A DNA stretch of 64,000 nt from Chitinophagaceae bacterium (GCA_016787085.1 JAEUVJ010000031.1:100273-164272), one strand, 5' to 3'; shown: positions 8,072 through 17,633, counted from the stretch's first letter. The notes: generated from the sequence alone by a model not told the origin. A program made the numbers and translations.

Positions 8072-8482
8072 ATGATTTATCTCATTGACCTTTCCTCAGA
8101 AATCCAATTCCAAACTACCCGCAGCGGCGGCAAAGGCGGTCAGAACGTCAACAAAGTGGAAACCGCCGTCATTGGCTCGTTGCACATAGATGCTTCTTCC
8201 CTTTTGTCGTATGAACAAAAACAGGTTATCAGGGAAAAGCTCTCCAACCGCATCACAGGCGATGGTTATCTGCAGGTAAAATCACAAACACACCGCACAC
8301 AACTGGCCAATAAAGATGAAGTCATCGAAAAGATCAACCAGTTGGTAACGGATGCATTGAAGAAGAAAAAACCAAGGATCGCTACCAAAGTAAGCAAAGC
8401 AGCTAAAGAAAAGCGACTGGAGTCTAAAAAGAAACACGCAGAGAGAAAGGCAGGACGAAAAAGATTCAGACGGGAAGAATGA
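8072..8482 (+). CDS. arfB: Peptidyl-tRNA hydrolase ArfB (ribosome rescue, class I release-factor fold)
   Basis: A 136-residue factor that enters stalled ribosomes and hydrolyses peptidyl-tRNA without a stop codon. The catalytic GGQ is G22-G23-Q24 within SGGKGGQNVNKVET. The protein lacks codon-recognition domains, as in ArfB/YaeJ/ICT1. It ends in a basic tail (RKAGRKRFRREE), which in homologues occupies the empty mRNA channel. Upstream TTG codons in frame exist at 8054 and 8063, but ATG 8072 gives the usual N-terminus; the frame is closed by a TGA at 8048 within the tandem repeat. Confidence 0.92.
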   Translation: MIYLIDLSSEIQFQTTRSGGKGGQNVNKVETAVIGSLHIDASSLLSYEQKQVIREKLSNRITGDGYLQVKSQTHRTQLANKDEVIEKINQLVTDALKKKKPRIATKVSKAAKEKRLESKKKHAERKAGRKRFRREE

Positions 8483-8490
8483 TGCCCTGT

Positions 8491-8528
8491 CAGTCCTGAG
8501 TGAAATCGAAGGAAAAGGGAGCTTGGAC
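8491..8528 (+). repeat. Dispersed repeat, copy 2 (CCTGAGTGAAA-CGAAGGA type)
   Basis: Second copy of the element at 7444-7481, core CCTGAGTGAAATCGAAGGAA, same orientation, starting eight bases after the arfB stop. Together the copies bracket the dtd/arfB pair as direct repeats. Confidence 0.6.
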
Positions 8529-8604
8529 ACGGGTTTTCTTTATGCTTCACATCATTTTCATAAAACAGGACGTTATAAATATAATAGTATAAGTCAGATA
8601 ATAA

Positions 8605-9645
8605 ATGCTTAAAAGTCTTTTGGCCATAGCGCTCATTCTTACTTTGGTAATCCTGTTGGCTTACGGGTTAGGTGCTTGCCGCAAAGACAATCCCAATAAC
8701 CTGGCGATGATGGAACAGGAGATACCCGAAGGCTTCCCTGATCCGGTATATCGCTATACGGATAACCCGCTCAGCAAAGAAGGCTTCGAACTGGGCCGCA
8801 AATTATTTTATGATGGTCGCTTATCTAAGGATGGCAATTTCCCTTGCGCTTCCTGTCACCAGCAAATAGGAAGTTTCGGCACATTTGAACATGACCGCAG
8901 CCATGGCTACAATAATTCGCATACTTTAAGAAATGCTCCGGTCCTTTTTAATCTTGCCTGGCAAACCAGTTTTCACTGGGATGGTGAGTTCCGGTCCTTG
9001 TTTGATGAAGCCGCACAACCGATCAACGGGCATATAGAAATGGCGGAGTCATTCAATGGTGTAATTGTTAAACTGCAGAAAGACCCGGAATACAGGAAAG
9101 AGTTCAAACGTGTTTTCAGAAGTGAATTCATCAGCCCGGAACATATACTGAAAGCATTGGCCCAGTTCACGGGCTACATGACCTCAGCTAACTCAAAATA
9201 TGACCGCTACAAAAAAGGGCAGGCATCGTTTACTGCACAGGAACTGAACGGTTACCAGGTATACCAGGCCAACTGCGCCACCTGTCATCCTGAACCCATG
9301 TTTACCGATTACAGCTTCCGGAATATTGGCCTGCCGGTTGATCCTTTCTTAAATGATTATGGGCGATTGCGTATTACAAAAAATGCTACGGATTCGCTGA
9401 AGTTCAAAGTACCCACTTTGCGGAATGTATATATCTCTTCCAACTATATGCACGATGGCCGCTTCAATACACTGGCACAATGCATCAATCACTATCGTAC
9501 CGGCATACAACAAAGCGGCACGCTGGACCCGCTATTGACTAATGGAATTATACTGAACACAACACAGGCTAACGACCTGCGGTCATTTCTGGTCACGCTG
9601 ACAGATTCTTCTTTTATTACCGACCCCCGTTACGGGCAGCCTTAA
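8605..9645 (+). CDS. Di-haem cytochrome c peroxidase family lipoprotein (MauG/CcpA type)
   Basis: An exported 346-residue protein with an N-terminal hydrophobic segment ending in a lipobox-like LGAC (C25), so probably a lipoprotein anchored in the cell envelope. Two haem c attachment sites are present: CASCH at 81-85 and CATCH at 224-228. The order and spacing match bacterial di-haem cytochrome c peroxidases, which reduce hydrogen peroxide with electrons from small cytochromes. The NNSHTLRNAPVLFN stretch and the C-terminal MHDGRFNTLAQCINHY are also family-typical. Related MauG-like enzymes have other oxidative substrates, so the exact substrate is inferred. It stands alone on the plus strand, converging on the next gene with a 4-base gap. 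Confidence 0.9.
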   Translation: MLKSLLAIALILTLVILLAYGLGACRKDNPNNLAMMEQEIPEGFPDPVYRYTDNPLSKEGFELGRKLFYDGRLSKDGNFPCASCHQQIGSFGTFEHDRSHGYNNSHTLRNAPVLFNLAWQTSFHWDGEFRSLFDEAAQPINGHIEMAESFNGVIVKLQKDPEYRKEFKRVFRSEFISPEHILKALAQFTGYMTSANSKYDRYKKGQASFTAQELNGYQVYQANCATCHPEPMFTDYSFRNIGLPVDPFLNDYGRLRITKNATDSLKFKVPTLRNVYISSNYMHDGRFNTLAQCINHYRTGIQQSGTLDPLLTNGIILNTTQANDLRSFLVTLTDSSFITDPRYGQP

Positions 9646-9649
9646 TGTC

Positions 9650-10309
9650 TCAGGCTTTTCTTTTTGACTTCAATGCTTCCAGCGCCTGCTTCTGTGCCTC
9701 TATTTCTTTTTGCTGACTATCCTGATTCTTTGCGTTATCCTTCAGGTCGTCCTGGAGTTTCTTTATCTTCTTTTCCATATCGGACTGGTCATCCTTCAGA
9801 TCCTTTAATTTTTTCTCTGCTTTGGCCACTACTTCATCCTGGTTGCTGATCTGCAATTCGAGATCGGCAGCTTCCATATAGGGTTGAAGGTTATTCAAAA
9901 ATGCTTTAGCCTTGTCCACATCAGCCGCCTCAAAAGCTGTTTTGGCATTCTCGCCATCTTTCAGAATGATCAGGTAAACAACCGACTGGTCTTTATCCTT
10001 CCGGCCTTTCGTTTCTACTTTGAAGGCATAATCCATACTGCTGGACAGAACATCCGTAATAAAAGCCCCTTTATATACCCTGAACCCTTTGTCTTTATTA
10101 AAAAGACCTTTTTCTTCCTTGCCTTTATAACCGAGATCCTCCATTTTTTTGATGATGCCATTTTCCACCGCTTCCGGCGGGTAAGGATAATCAATCACGA
10201 AGGCTTGTTGTTTTTTCTTGGAGTACTCGATGGTCCCTTCATACGCCTGGGATAAAACAGGAAAGGAAAAAACAGCCGCAGCCAGCAAGGACAGGAACAT
10301 TCTTTTCAT
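9650..10309 (-). CDS. Exported protein with C-terminal coiled coil
   Basis: A 219-residue protein with a signal peptide (MKRMFLSLLAAAVFSFPVLSQA). An ATG at 10408 would extend the frame by 33 residues, but 10309 places the signal peptide at the N-terminus and is preferred. Residues about 20-140 form a globular region containing YEGTIEYSKKKQQAFVIDY. Residues about 145-219 are a highly charged heptad-like coiled coil (KKLKDLKDDQSDMEKKIKKL). The family is not recognised. A periplasmic or envelope-associated role is inferred from the signal peptide alone. Confidence 0.75.
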   Translation of the reverse strand: MKRMFLSLLAAAVFSFPVLSQAYEGTIEYSKKKQQAFVIDYPYPPEAVENGIIKKMEDLGYKGKEEKGLFNKDKGFRVYKGAFITDVLSSSMDYAFKVETKGRKDKDQSVVYLIILKDGENAKTAFEAADVDKAKAFLNNLQPYMEAADLELQISNQDEVVAKAEKKLKDLKDDQSDMEKKIKKLQDDLKDNAKNQDSQQKEIEAQKQALEALKSKRKA

Positions 10310-10439
10310 AACAATGGTTTTTTGCAAAGATAGAATAAAGGCAAAATGCGTTGCAAGCCTGTTAAAGAATCCTTTTCCACCGCACCCATTCGTTTTTTGA
10401 AAATGCAACGATTACATTTGCTGACCAAATCCCCATCCT

Positions 10440-11948
10440 TTGAGTGGTATTAAAAAACTGGCCGGGCAGACGCTGTGGTATGGTGTACCCACCATCGCCA
10501 GCCGCTTTCTCGGCTACCTGATGAATCTCTCGTTGCCGCTCATCTTTGCACAACCATCCAAAACCGCTGACCTGACACAGGTATATGCCATCATCCCATT
10601 TTTAAATGTGCTTTTCACCTATGGATTAGAAACAGCTTATTTCCGGTTCTCGCAGGATTTTGATCAGAAGCGATTGTATAACACCCTTTCTGTTTCGCTG
10701 ATCGGTTCCACCATTTTCTTTACAGGGTTGTTGTTTGTTTTCAAGGACAATATTGCAGAATGGGCTAATCTTGACAAACACCCCGAATACATTACCTGGA
10801 TGGCGGGTATCATTTTCTTTGATGCCATCAGCACTCTTGCGTTTGCACGACTGCGGCAGGAGAACCGCCCAAAACGCTATGCCTTTGCAAGAATAGCCGG
10901 CGTTATCATGAATATCCTGGTAGTGGTATTGTTCCTAGGTGTCATTCCGAAATATGCACAAAGCAACCCCGATACATTTATCGGCACCTTCTACAATAAA
11001 GATATTGGGATCGGCTACTACCTGATCGGCAATCTCTGCGGCAGCATACTTACTTTTCTGATTCTCTGGAAAGAGTTCAGACAGGTCAGCTTTTATTTCG
11101 ACCGCATTTTATGGAAAAAGGTGTTGCGCTATGCATACCCGCTGGTGATCGTAGGCATGGGCGGTATGGTAAATGATATGCTGAGCCGTCTCATTTACCA
11201 GCATGTGGTGGACCTGCCGGAACAACAGGCCAAACATGAACTGGGCATTTTCGGCAATATCTATCGTCTCGCTGTTCTTATTACCATCATGATCCAGGCC
11301 TTCCGTATGGCGGCCGAGCCCTTCTTCTTTAGCCAAAGTAAAAATGACGATGCACCAAAGACCTATGCCCGCATCATGAAGTTCTTTGTCATCGCCTGCT
11401 GTTTCATGTTTTTATTGATCAGCCTCTACATTGATATATTCGGCTGGTTCTTCGAAGCGATTGATAAAGCAGCCTGGGTAGAAGGGTTGAATATCGTTCC
11501 GCTGCTGGCATTGGGCAATGTTTTTCTCGGTATTTATTACAACCTGAGTATCTGGTATAAGCTTACGAATAAGAATATGATGGGCGCCTTGATCACTATC
11601 GGCGGCGCTGTCATTACTATTGTATTGAATATAATCCTGATCCCGCAGTGGCATTATCTCGGCGCTGCTATCGCTACCTTCTGCTGCTACCTGTTCATGA
11701 TGATCGTGAGCTATCTGATGGGACAGAAATATTACCCCGTTCCTTATGCCCGGAAAAAGCTGATTGCCTATATCGTATTAGTGGTTTTGATATACGCTGT
11801 ACACCGCGGGTTTATTTATCTATGGGATAACCGGTGGTTCAATATCGGGATGGCTACTGCCCTGCTTTTGGCGTTTACTGCTTTTGTGACAAAGATGGAG
11901 AGAAAGGAATTGCAGAAACTTCCGGTGATAGGACGCTTTATCAAATAG
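10440..11948 (+). CDS. Polysaccharide flippase-like membrane protein (Wzx/MOP superfamily)
   Basis: A 502-residue inner-membrane protein with about 12-14 hydrophobic helices across its length, resembling lipid-linked oligosaccharide flippases of the MOP exporter superfamily. The start is a TTG at 10440: an in-frame TGA at 10422 excludes upstream starts, and the first in-frame ATG would delete the conserved N-terminal segment GIKKLAGQTLWYGVPTIASR. No glycosyltransferases surround it, so it is not in an obvious O-antigen or capsule locus. The substrate is unknown; cell-wall precursor or exopolysaccharide units are both plausible. Confidence 0.85.
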   Translation: MSGIKKLAGQTLWYGVPTIASRFLGYLMNLSLPLIFAQPSKTADLTQVYAIIPFLNVLFTYGLETAYFRFSQDFDQKRLYNTLSVSLIGSTIFFTGLLFVFKDNIAEWANLDKHPEYITWMAGIIFFDAISTLAFARLRQENRPKRYAFARIAGVIMNILVVVLFLGVIPKYAQSNPDTFIGTFYNKDIGIGYYLIGNLCGSILTFLILWKEFRQVSFYFDRILWKKVLRYAYPLVIVGMGGMVNDMLSRLIYQHVVDLPEQQAKHELGIFGNIYRLAVLITIMIQAFRMAAEPFFFSQSKNDDAPKTYARIMKFFVIACCFMFLLISLYIDIFGWFFEAIDKAAWVEGLNIVPLLALGNVFLGIYYNLSIWYKLTNKNMMGALITIGGAVITIVLNIILIPQWHYLGAAIATFCCYLFMMIVSYLMGQKYYPVPYARKKLIAYIVLVVLIYAVHRGFIYLWDNRWFNIGMATALLLAFTAFVTKMERKELQKLPVIGRFIK

Positions 11949-11956
11949 GTTCCCGG

Positions 11957-12601
11957 TTAATACAATTTCACAAACGGATTATTCATTTTTTCAAAACCAA
12001 TTGTTGTCACCGGCCCATGACCCGAATACACTTTCGTTTCATCCGGCAGGGTAAAGAACTGTGTCTGGATACTGTTCACCAGGGTTTCGAAACTACCACC
12101 CGGCAAGTCGGTACGGCCAATGCTCCCATTAAAGAGTACATCGCCGCCTATCACAAAATGTCCCGGCTCATGGTAAAAGGAAACACTGCCGGGTGAATGA
12201 CCGGGTGTGAACAGGATCTTCAGTTCATTCTCCCCAATTTTTACGATCGCTCCGGGTTCTAACCAGGCCAAGGGGCCATCATAATTATCAAAGGGTAGTT
12301 GCCAGTTCTGGCCGGAAACGGGTGCATAGTCCAGTACCGGCTTCTCTTTGGGATGGATATGCAGGGTAAGCCCCCACGTCCCATACACAAACTTATTCCC
12401 GAACACATGATCAAGGTGACAATGGGTATTCAACAGCAATACCGGCTTCAGCCCGGCGTCTTCCACCGCAGCCTTCAGTTCGACCTCTTCTTCGGGAAAA
12501 TAACAGCCGGGGTCTATAATGCAGCATTCCTTTTTTTCGTTATAGAGCAGATAGGTATTTTCCTGCACGGGGCTAAATGTGAACGCCTTAACGCTTAACA
12601 T
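11957..12601 (-). CDS. Metallo-beta-lactamase-fold hydrolase (glyoxalase II-like)
   Basis: A 214-residue MBL-fold protein with the metal-binding motif HCHLDH (H60, H62, D64, H65) and further ligands in TPGHSPGSV and near GGDVLF and SGHGP. The layout is that of hydroxyacylglutathione-hydrolase-like thioesterases common in Bacteroidota. The C-terminal substrate-binding domain of true glyoxalase II is short or missing, so the substrate is uncertain. Upstream on the minus strand, TATTTTTG (12656-12649) matches the -7 box and would give a leader of about 45 bases. It converges on the flippase gene. Confidence 0.88.
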   Translation of the reverse strand: MLSVKAFTFSPVQENTYLLYNEKKECCIIDPGCYFPEEEVELKAAVEDAGLKPVLLLNTHCHLDHVFGNKFVYGTWGLTLHIHPKEKPVLDYAPVSGQNWQLPFDNYDGPLAWLEPGAIVKIGENELKILFTPGHSPGSVSFYHEPGHFVIGGDVLFNGSIGRTDLPGGSFETLVNSIQTQFFTLPDETKVYSGHGPVTTIGFEKMNNPFVKLY

Positions 12602-12648
12602 GGATGGTTTTTTGTACTTTTAAAAGTCTTTTACGGTGAAGGCACCGC

Positions 12649-12656
12649 CAAAAATA
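12649..12656 (-). promoter_or_regulatory. Possible -7 box of the MBL-fold hydrolase gene
   Basis: TATTTTTG on the minus strand matches TAnnTTTG exactly, about 45 bases before the ATG. No TTG lies at the usual spacing upstream, so the call rests on one element. Confidence 0.4.
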
Positions 12657-12807
12657 AAGATACATCCTCATTGGTCATTTCATCGTAATTTGAACGGGAT
12701 TTGGACCTCCCTGAGGATAACCTGTCTTTTAGTTAATAAAACCACAACCGGCAACATAGAGGAAAAACTGTACGATTTAATTAAGATTCAGAAACAGTAA
12801 TGATTTT

Positions 12808-15800
12808 ATGAAGAAACTATCAAGCCTGATTGCCTGCGTTTCCCTTTTTTATTCTATACAATCATCTGCGCAGGTCAATGCGGTAGAATTCGGAAAGAAC
12901 CGGGTGCAGTACCAGAAATTCAAATGGAAGTATTACCAGACTGAAAACTTCAATACCTATTTCAGCCAGGATGGTCTTGGGCTGGGTAAATACGTAGCGC
13001 AGATCGCAGAGAATGAACTGCCGGGGCTGGAAGAATTTGTCGAATACGGTTTGCAGCGCCGCACCAATATCGTGGTGTATAACAACTTCGATGAGATGCA
13101 GCAATCCAATATCGGGCTCGGTATTGACTGGCAGAACACTGGCGGTGTCACCAAACTGGTGAACAATAAAATGCTGGTCTATTTCGACGGCAATCATGAT
13201 AATCTTCGCCGCCAGATACGCCAGGGCATTGCACGGGTGCTGGTAGAAAATATCCTGTTTGGCGATGATCTCGGTGAATTTGCCGCCAACCAGGCATTAC
13301 TGGATCTTCCCAAGTGGCTGACCGATGGCTATATTGAATACGCTGCCGAGAACTGGAGCCCTTCCCTTGATGATGACCTTCGCGGCATCATGCTTTCCGG
13401 CAAATACACCAAGTTTTACCAGTTTGCTTTTGAAAAACCCAACCTGGCAGGGCACGCTTTTTGGAAATACATTGCCGATAAATATGGTAAAAGCAAGACT
13501 ACTTACATGCTGTATCTCTCCAGGGTATATCGCAACCTGAACAGCGCCTCGCAAAAAGTCGCCAAGAAAAAATTCAAGGATATACTGAAAGATTTTATGC
13601 TGGAAGTGCCGCAGGGTTATTACAAAGATCTCCGCGGACGACGTAATACGCCCAAGGGCCAGTTATCTATCAGCGAAGTGATCGGCAAAAAAGATTTCAT
13701 CCGCTTTAATGCCAACCCGCAGCCAAGAAGTTTCACCTATGCGTTGGTAGAATTCTTCCAGGGAAAATATTCCGTGGTGCTGATGGAGAATTTTGTGAAC
13801 CGTAAAATATTGTTGAAGTTCGGAACAAGGTCAAGGGAAGATGAAAAGAACCCCAACTACCCGATCCTTGCATGGGATGGAAAAGGAACAAGGCTCGCTG
13901 TATTCTACAGTGAAGAAGGCAAACTCAAACTGTTCGTGTATGATGTGGTGAACCGCATCAAGGTCGTCAAACAGGAACTGCCGATGTTCGACCAGGTACA
14001 GGATATGAAATACATGCTGGACGCTAATACGCTTTTATTCAGCGCCATCCGTAGTGGACAAACGGATATTTATACCTATAAGATAGATAAACAGACCTAC
14101 GAACAGATCACGAATGATGTGTATGATGATCTTGATCCGTCATTCGTAGCTTTTCCGAATAAGACAGGTATCATTTTTTCCAGCAACAGGCCCTCTGCCA
14201 ATGCAGTAAGCAGCGATGATTCATTACCTGCTCCGCATTTCAATATTTTTTTGGTGGACAACTGGAATAAATCTGAATTCAAACAGATATCACAGCTATC
14301 CGCCCTGCGCTATGGCAATGCCCGCTTCCCTTCACAATACAATACCTCGCATTTCACTTTTGTAAGCGATGAGAATGGCGTGAACAACCGCTATGCAGGT
14401 TTCTTCCGCACAGAAAGGGCCGGGCTTGATACGTTAGTGTTCATCGGGGATGAAATATTGCGTAACCCGGGTCTGCAGGAAGTGGACAGTGTATTGAAAG
14501 AATGGAATAAAACAGATATTGATTCGGTAGGCTTTTTTTCCGTTACCAACGATTCATCATATGTATTCCCTATTACCAATTACCAAAGCAGTTTGCTGGA
14601 AACAAGAACGGCCGGCGATAACCAGCAGGTAAGTGAGGTAGTGAAGCTGGGAGATGTTAAATTATTATACCGTCTCCGGGTTGATGAAAACGTATTGAGA
14701 CGCCGCAATGTGGCTGCCCGGCCCACTGAATACATGAAACAGGTGATGGATGCTGACCGGAGGGCCATGCAGAAAATATCGGCGGAGGAAGAAGAAAATG
14801 AATCGGACACGGCTGCCAAAAAAGATGATTTCTTTCAAAGCGAGTTCCAGGATGAAAAGAAAGATACAGCCAGCAAAAAAGGAACAGTGGTGGAATCGCA
14901 GGAAATAACCAAACCTACCGTTCTGCGCAAAGCGAAACTGTATGAATACCGGCCACCCAAATTCTTTGCTGACTATGTAGTGACCGGGTTCAACAATTCC
15001 GTATTCCCGGTAAATAAATTTCAGCCTTATGCCGGCGGATCAGGTCCTGTTCAGTTATCGAACGGCAATGATTTCAACGGACTGATCCGTATGGGTACTT
15101 CCGACCTGATGGAAGACGTCAAGTTCACCGGCGGGTTCAGGATCGCATCTAATCTTCGTGATAATGATGTGCTGTTTGAGTTCTATAATTTCCGGAAACG
15201 ATTGGACTGGGGCGTTACCTATTACCGCAGCAGCCTGCAGGTAGGGTTTTCCAATGCCCCTCAATATGTCGGGAAAAAATTTGAGAACTACTACCTTGTC
15301 CGCCTGAGATACCCCTTTGACAGAACCAGAAGCCTGCGGGCCACTATCGGGCCCCGTTTTGACAGAACGGTAGTCACTTCCCGTGACCGGTTCTCTTTGG
15401 AAACAGAAGATTTCACTACTACACACGGGCAGGTGAGCCTGGAATATGTGTATGATAACACCCTGAACCCTGCTACCAATATCTGGCATGGGCTGCGCTA
15501 TAAAATATTCACTGATTGGTTCACACAGCTAAGCGATATTGGCAACCGGGATGGAAAGTTCCTCTTTAATGCAGGTTTTGATGCCCGTCATTATTTACCG
15601 ATATACCGCAACCTGATATGGGCCGTAAGGGCAGCCGGTGATTTTTCATGGGGTAACCAGAAAGTGATCTATTATTTAGGTGGTGTTGACAACTGGTTCT
15701 CGCCAAAATTCAATAATGCCAATACACCTGATCCGGATAACGATTACACGTATCAAACCCTCGCCGTTAACCTGCGCGGCTTCCCGCAAAATGTAAGCAA

Positions 15801-16158
15801 CGGGAACAATGCAGTAGTCCTGAACAGCGAAATACGGGTGCCTGTATTTGCTACCTTCTTTAATAAGCCGATCAACAATGCCTTCCTGCGCAATTTCCAG
15901 ATCACACAGTTCTTTGATCTTGGCGCTGCCTGGAACGGGGCCTTTGACAAAATCGAAAGGCCGCAGGTGATATACGGCACGCCTCCTGTTACTGTCAGGA
16001 TAAAGGCCGGTGGTATCGGGCCGTTTGCCGGTGGTTATGGTTTTGGGGCCAGGAGTACTTTATTAGGTTATTTCCTTAGAGTAGATGCCGCCTGGGAAAT
16101 GAACGGCGTATTCAGGGGCAAACCTTCGTGGTATGTAGCCATGGGATTGGACTTTTGA
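12808..16158 (+). CDS. Large exported protein: inactive peptidase-like domain, TolB-like propeller, outer-membrane barrel
   Basis: A 1,116-residue protein with a signal peptide ending SSAQ near residue 22. Residues about 25-280 resemble a gluzincin/peptidase-MA fold: LPKWLTDGYIEY (167-178) matches the region after the active site, but no HExxH is present and the corresponding segment reads RQGIARVLVENIL. Residues about 300-540 contain TolB/WD40-like beta-propeller repeats (DLDPSFVAFPNKTGIIFSSNRP). A charged linker at about 650-700 follows. The last about 380 residues look like an Omp85/D15-type barrel ending in the aromatic VAMGLDF. It should sit in the outer membrane with a periplasmic N-terminus. 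The exact role is unknown. Confidence 0.8.
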   Translation: MKKLSSLIACVSLFYSIQSSAQVNAVEFGKNRVQYQKFKWKYYQTENFNTYFSQDGLGLGKYVAQIAENELPGLEEFVEYGLQRRTNIVVYNNFDEMQQSNIGLGIDWQNTGGVTKLVNNKMLVYFDGNHDNLRRQIRQGIARVLVENILFGDDLGEFAANQALLDLPKWLTDGYIEYAAENWSPSLDDDLRGIMLSGKYTKFYQFAFEKPNLAGHAFWKYIADKYGKSKTTYMLYLSRVYRNLNSASQKVAKKKFKDILKDFMLEVPQGYYKDLRGRRNTPKGQLSISEVIGKKDFIRFNANPQPRSFTYALVEFFQGKYSVVLMENFVNRKILLKFGTRSREDEKNPNYPILAWDGKGTRLAVFYSEEGKLKLFVYDVVNRIKVVKQELPMFDQVQDMKYMLDANTLLFSAIRSGQTDIYTYKIDKQTYEQITNDVYDDLDPSFVAFPNKTGIIFSSNRPSANAVSSDDSLPAPHFNIFLVDNWNKSEFKQISQLSALRYGNARFPSQYNTSHFTFVSDENGVNNRYAGFFRTERAGLDTLVFIGDEILRNPGLQEVDSVLKEWNKTDIDSVGFFSVTNDSSYVFPITNYQSSLLETRTAGDNQQVSEVVKLGDVKLLYRLRVDENVLRRRNVAARPTEYMKQVMDADRRAMQKISAEEEENESDTAAKKDDFFQSEFQDEKKDTASKKGTVVESQEITKPTVLRKAKLYEYRPPKFFADYVVTGFNNSVFPVNKFQPYAGGSGPVQLSNGNDFNGLIRMGTSDLMEDVKFTGGFRIASNLRDNDVLFEFYNFRKRLDWGVTYYRSSLQVGFSNAPQYVGKKFENYYLVRLRYPFDRTRSLRATIGPRFDRTVVTSRDRFSLETEDFTTTHGQVSLEYVYDNTLNPATNIWHGLRYKIFTDWFTQLSDIGNRDGKFLFNAGFDARHYLPIYRNLIWAVRAAGDFSWGNQKVIYYLGGVDNWFSPKFNNANTPDPDNDYTYQTLAVNLRGFPQNVSNGNNAVVLNSEIRVPVFATFFNKPINNAFLRNFQITQFFDLGAAWNGAFDKIERPQVIYGTPPVTVRIKAGGIGPFAGGYGFGARSTLLGYFLRVDAAWEMNGVFRGKPSWYVAMGLDF

Positions 16159-16187
16159 CCGGACTACCTATTTTATTTAAAACAACA

Positions 16188-16223
16188 AAAGTCTCCCCGC
16201 CGTGGCGGGGAGACTTTGTTTTT
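16188..16223 (+). terminator. Strong terminator after the large outer-membrane protein gene
   Basis: Perfect 14-bp arms (16188-16201 and 16204-16217, GC-rich core CTCCCCGCC/GGCGGGGAG) are followed by GTTTTT. A-rich sequence on the other side makes it potentially bidirectional, which suits the convergent creD gene 44 bases away. Confidence 0.9.
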
Positions 16224-16266
16224 GCCCATAGGGGGCTGAGAAAACCAACCAACCAACTTTACGGCG

Positions 16267-17613
16267 TCACCATTGTATCCGTTTGGAAAAATGCATGATG
16301 ACAGCCAGTGTCAGGAATAAACCGATACTTCCCAGCAATAAAGAATAATCCTGCAACTGGAGTATAGTAAAGATGTAGGAATACATCAGCACTAAGATCA
16401 CTGATAAGACTGAGGTAAGACGTGACGATTGCAACAGGCCTTTGACAAACCAGGCGATCAGCCCGGTGGTGGCCAGCGATGCCATGATATAGGCGGTATT
16501 GAAACCGGTATATTCTGAAAAGGATAAGAGTAACGTGTAAAACAGGATCAGCGCCAGGCCGATCAACGCATACTGGAACGGGTGAACGGATCTTTTATTC
16601 ACTGTTTCGATAATGAAGAAAGCGGCAAAGGTCAGGAGGATACATAGTATGGCATATTTCACTGAACGCATCGTCTTCTGGTAACCGCTTACGGGTACAA
16701 AAAGACCGGTGCCGAAAGCTTCCGACGAAATGCTGTTCATCGTATCCATTCCATGCGGCGTAACCGTTCCTCCCATGGTATAAACATTATCCGTCCATTG
16801 CTGCGGAAACTTCCGTGTATGCGAAAGGTTCTTCCACCTGGCCGTAAACCCATTCTTTGTAATATCAGAAGTAAGCGGCAACTGGCTGCCGGTAAAGCTC
16901 GGATCGGGCCATGAGGAACGCATCTCTGCGGTCGTTTCTTTGCCCACGGGAGTAAACAATAATTGCTCCGATCCGTTCAGGCTAAGAGCAGAAGAAAAGG
17001 AAATATCTTTTGCGATATCCTCCGCTGTTAATTGAATGGGCGCCGTGAACAGCTCACCCAATGAAGTATTGCCGGAAGAAGCCGGGTTCAGGCCGATCAA
17101 TGAATCATTCCATTTCACCTGTATCTCATTATTCAGCCCTTTGGCATCAGACACACCCATGGATATATGCGCATCGCTCCATAACAGGGCATCGGGCTGC
17201 AGTTTCAATTTCTCCAGTTGAACCGGAGAGAACTTCCCGCTAATATTGATCGTTGATGAATACAACATCACCTGGTAGATACCTCTATATCTTTTCTCGG
17301 GTTTTACTTCAGCCCGGATATCCAGCTTATCCGGCAGAAAATATGCCTGGTGCCGGACGATGAGTGGTTTGCCATCACTCCCTGTGGTATTTTCATTATA
17401 AGGAATGACGAGCACCGGCCCGGTAATATTCTGGCGACCGGCCCATTTGCTGCTAACCTCCGCTACTGCTTCCTTTTGTCTCGCTTCTCTTTCCCTGATC
17501 AGGTCCTGTACAAAAAAAGCGGGTATCAGTAATAATAATACCAGTACGCCGATCATGAGCCCTTTGATAAGGAGTTTACTTTTTTGCCATACGCTGGCAG
17601 CGATTGTTTCCAT
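16267..17613 (-). CDS. creD: Inner-membrane protein CreD
   Basis: A 448-residue inner-membrane protein of the CreD family, linked in other bacteria to envelope integrity and beta-lactam or colicin tolerance. It has one N-terminal transmembrane helix (about 17-36), a long periplasmic domain containing GPVLVIPYNEN, and a C-terminal block of five or six helices (about 310-440). The family's characteristic RSVKYAILCILLTFAAFFIIE is visible around residue 313. It is the last gene of a minus-strand cluster reaching up to 20.8 kb; the 20-base spacing to the DUF1361 gene supports co-transcription. In E. coli creD is controlled by CreBC; no two-component system is present here, but a winged-helix regulator sits upstream in the cluster. 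Confidence 0.93.
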   Translation of the reverse strand: METIAASVWQKSKLLIKGLMIGVLVLLLLIPAFFVQDLIREREARQKEAVAEVSSKWAGRQNITGPVLVIPYNENTTGSDGKPLIVRHQAYFLPDKLDIRAEVKPEKRYRGIYQVMLYSSTINISGKFSPVQLEKLKLQPDALLWSDAHISMGVSDAKGLNNEIQVKWNDSLIGLNPASSGNTSLGELFTAPIQLTAEDIAKDISFSSALSLNGSEQLLFTPVGKETTAEMRSSWPDPSFTGSQLPLTSDITKNGFTARWKNLSHTRKFPQQWTDNVYTMGGTVTPHGMDTMNSISSEAFGTGLFVPVSGYQKTMRSVKYAILCILLTFAAFFIIETVNKRSVHPFQYALIGLALILFYTLLLSFSEYTGFNTAYIMASLATTGLIAWFVKGLLQSSRLTSVLSVILVLMYSYIFTILQLQDYSLLLGSIGLFLTLAVIMHFSKRIQW

Positions 17614-17633
17614 TTGTGTTTATTTAAACGTTG

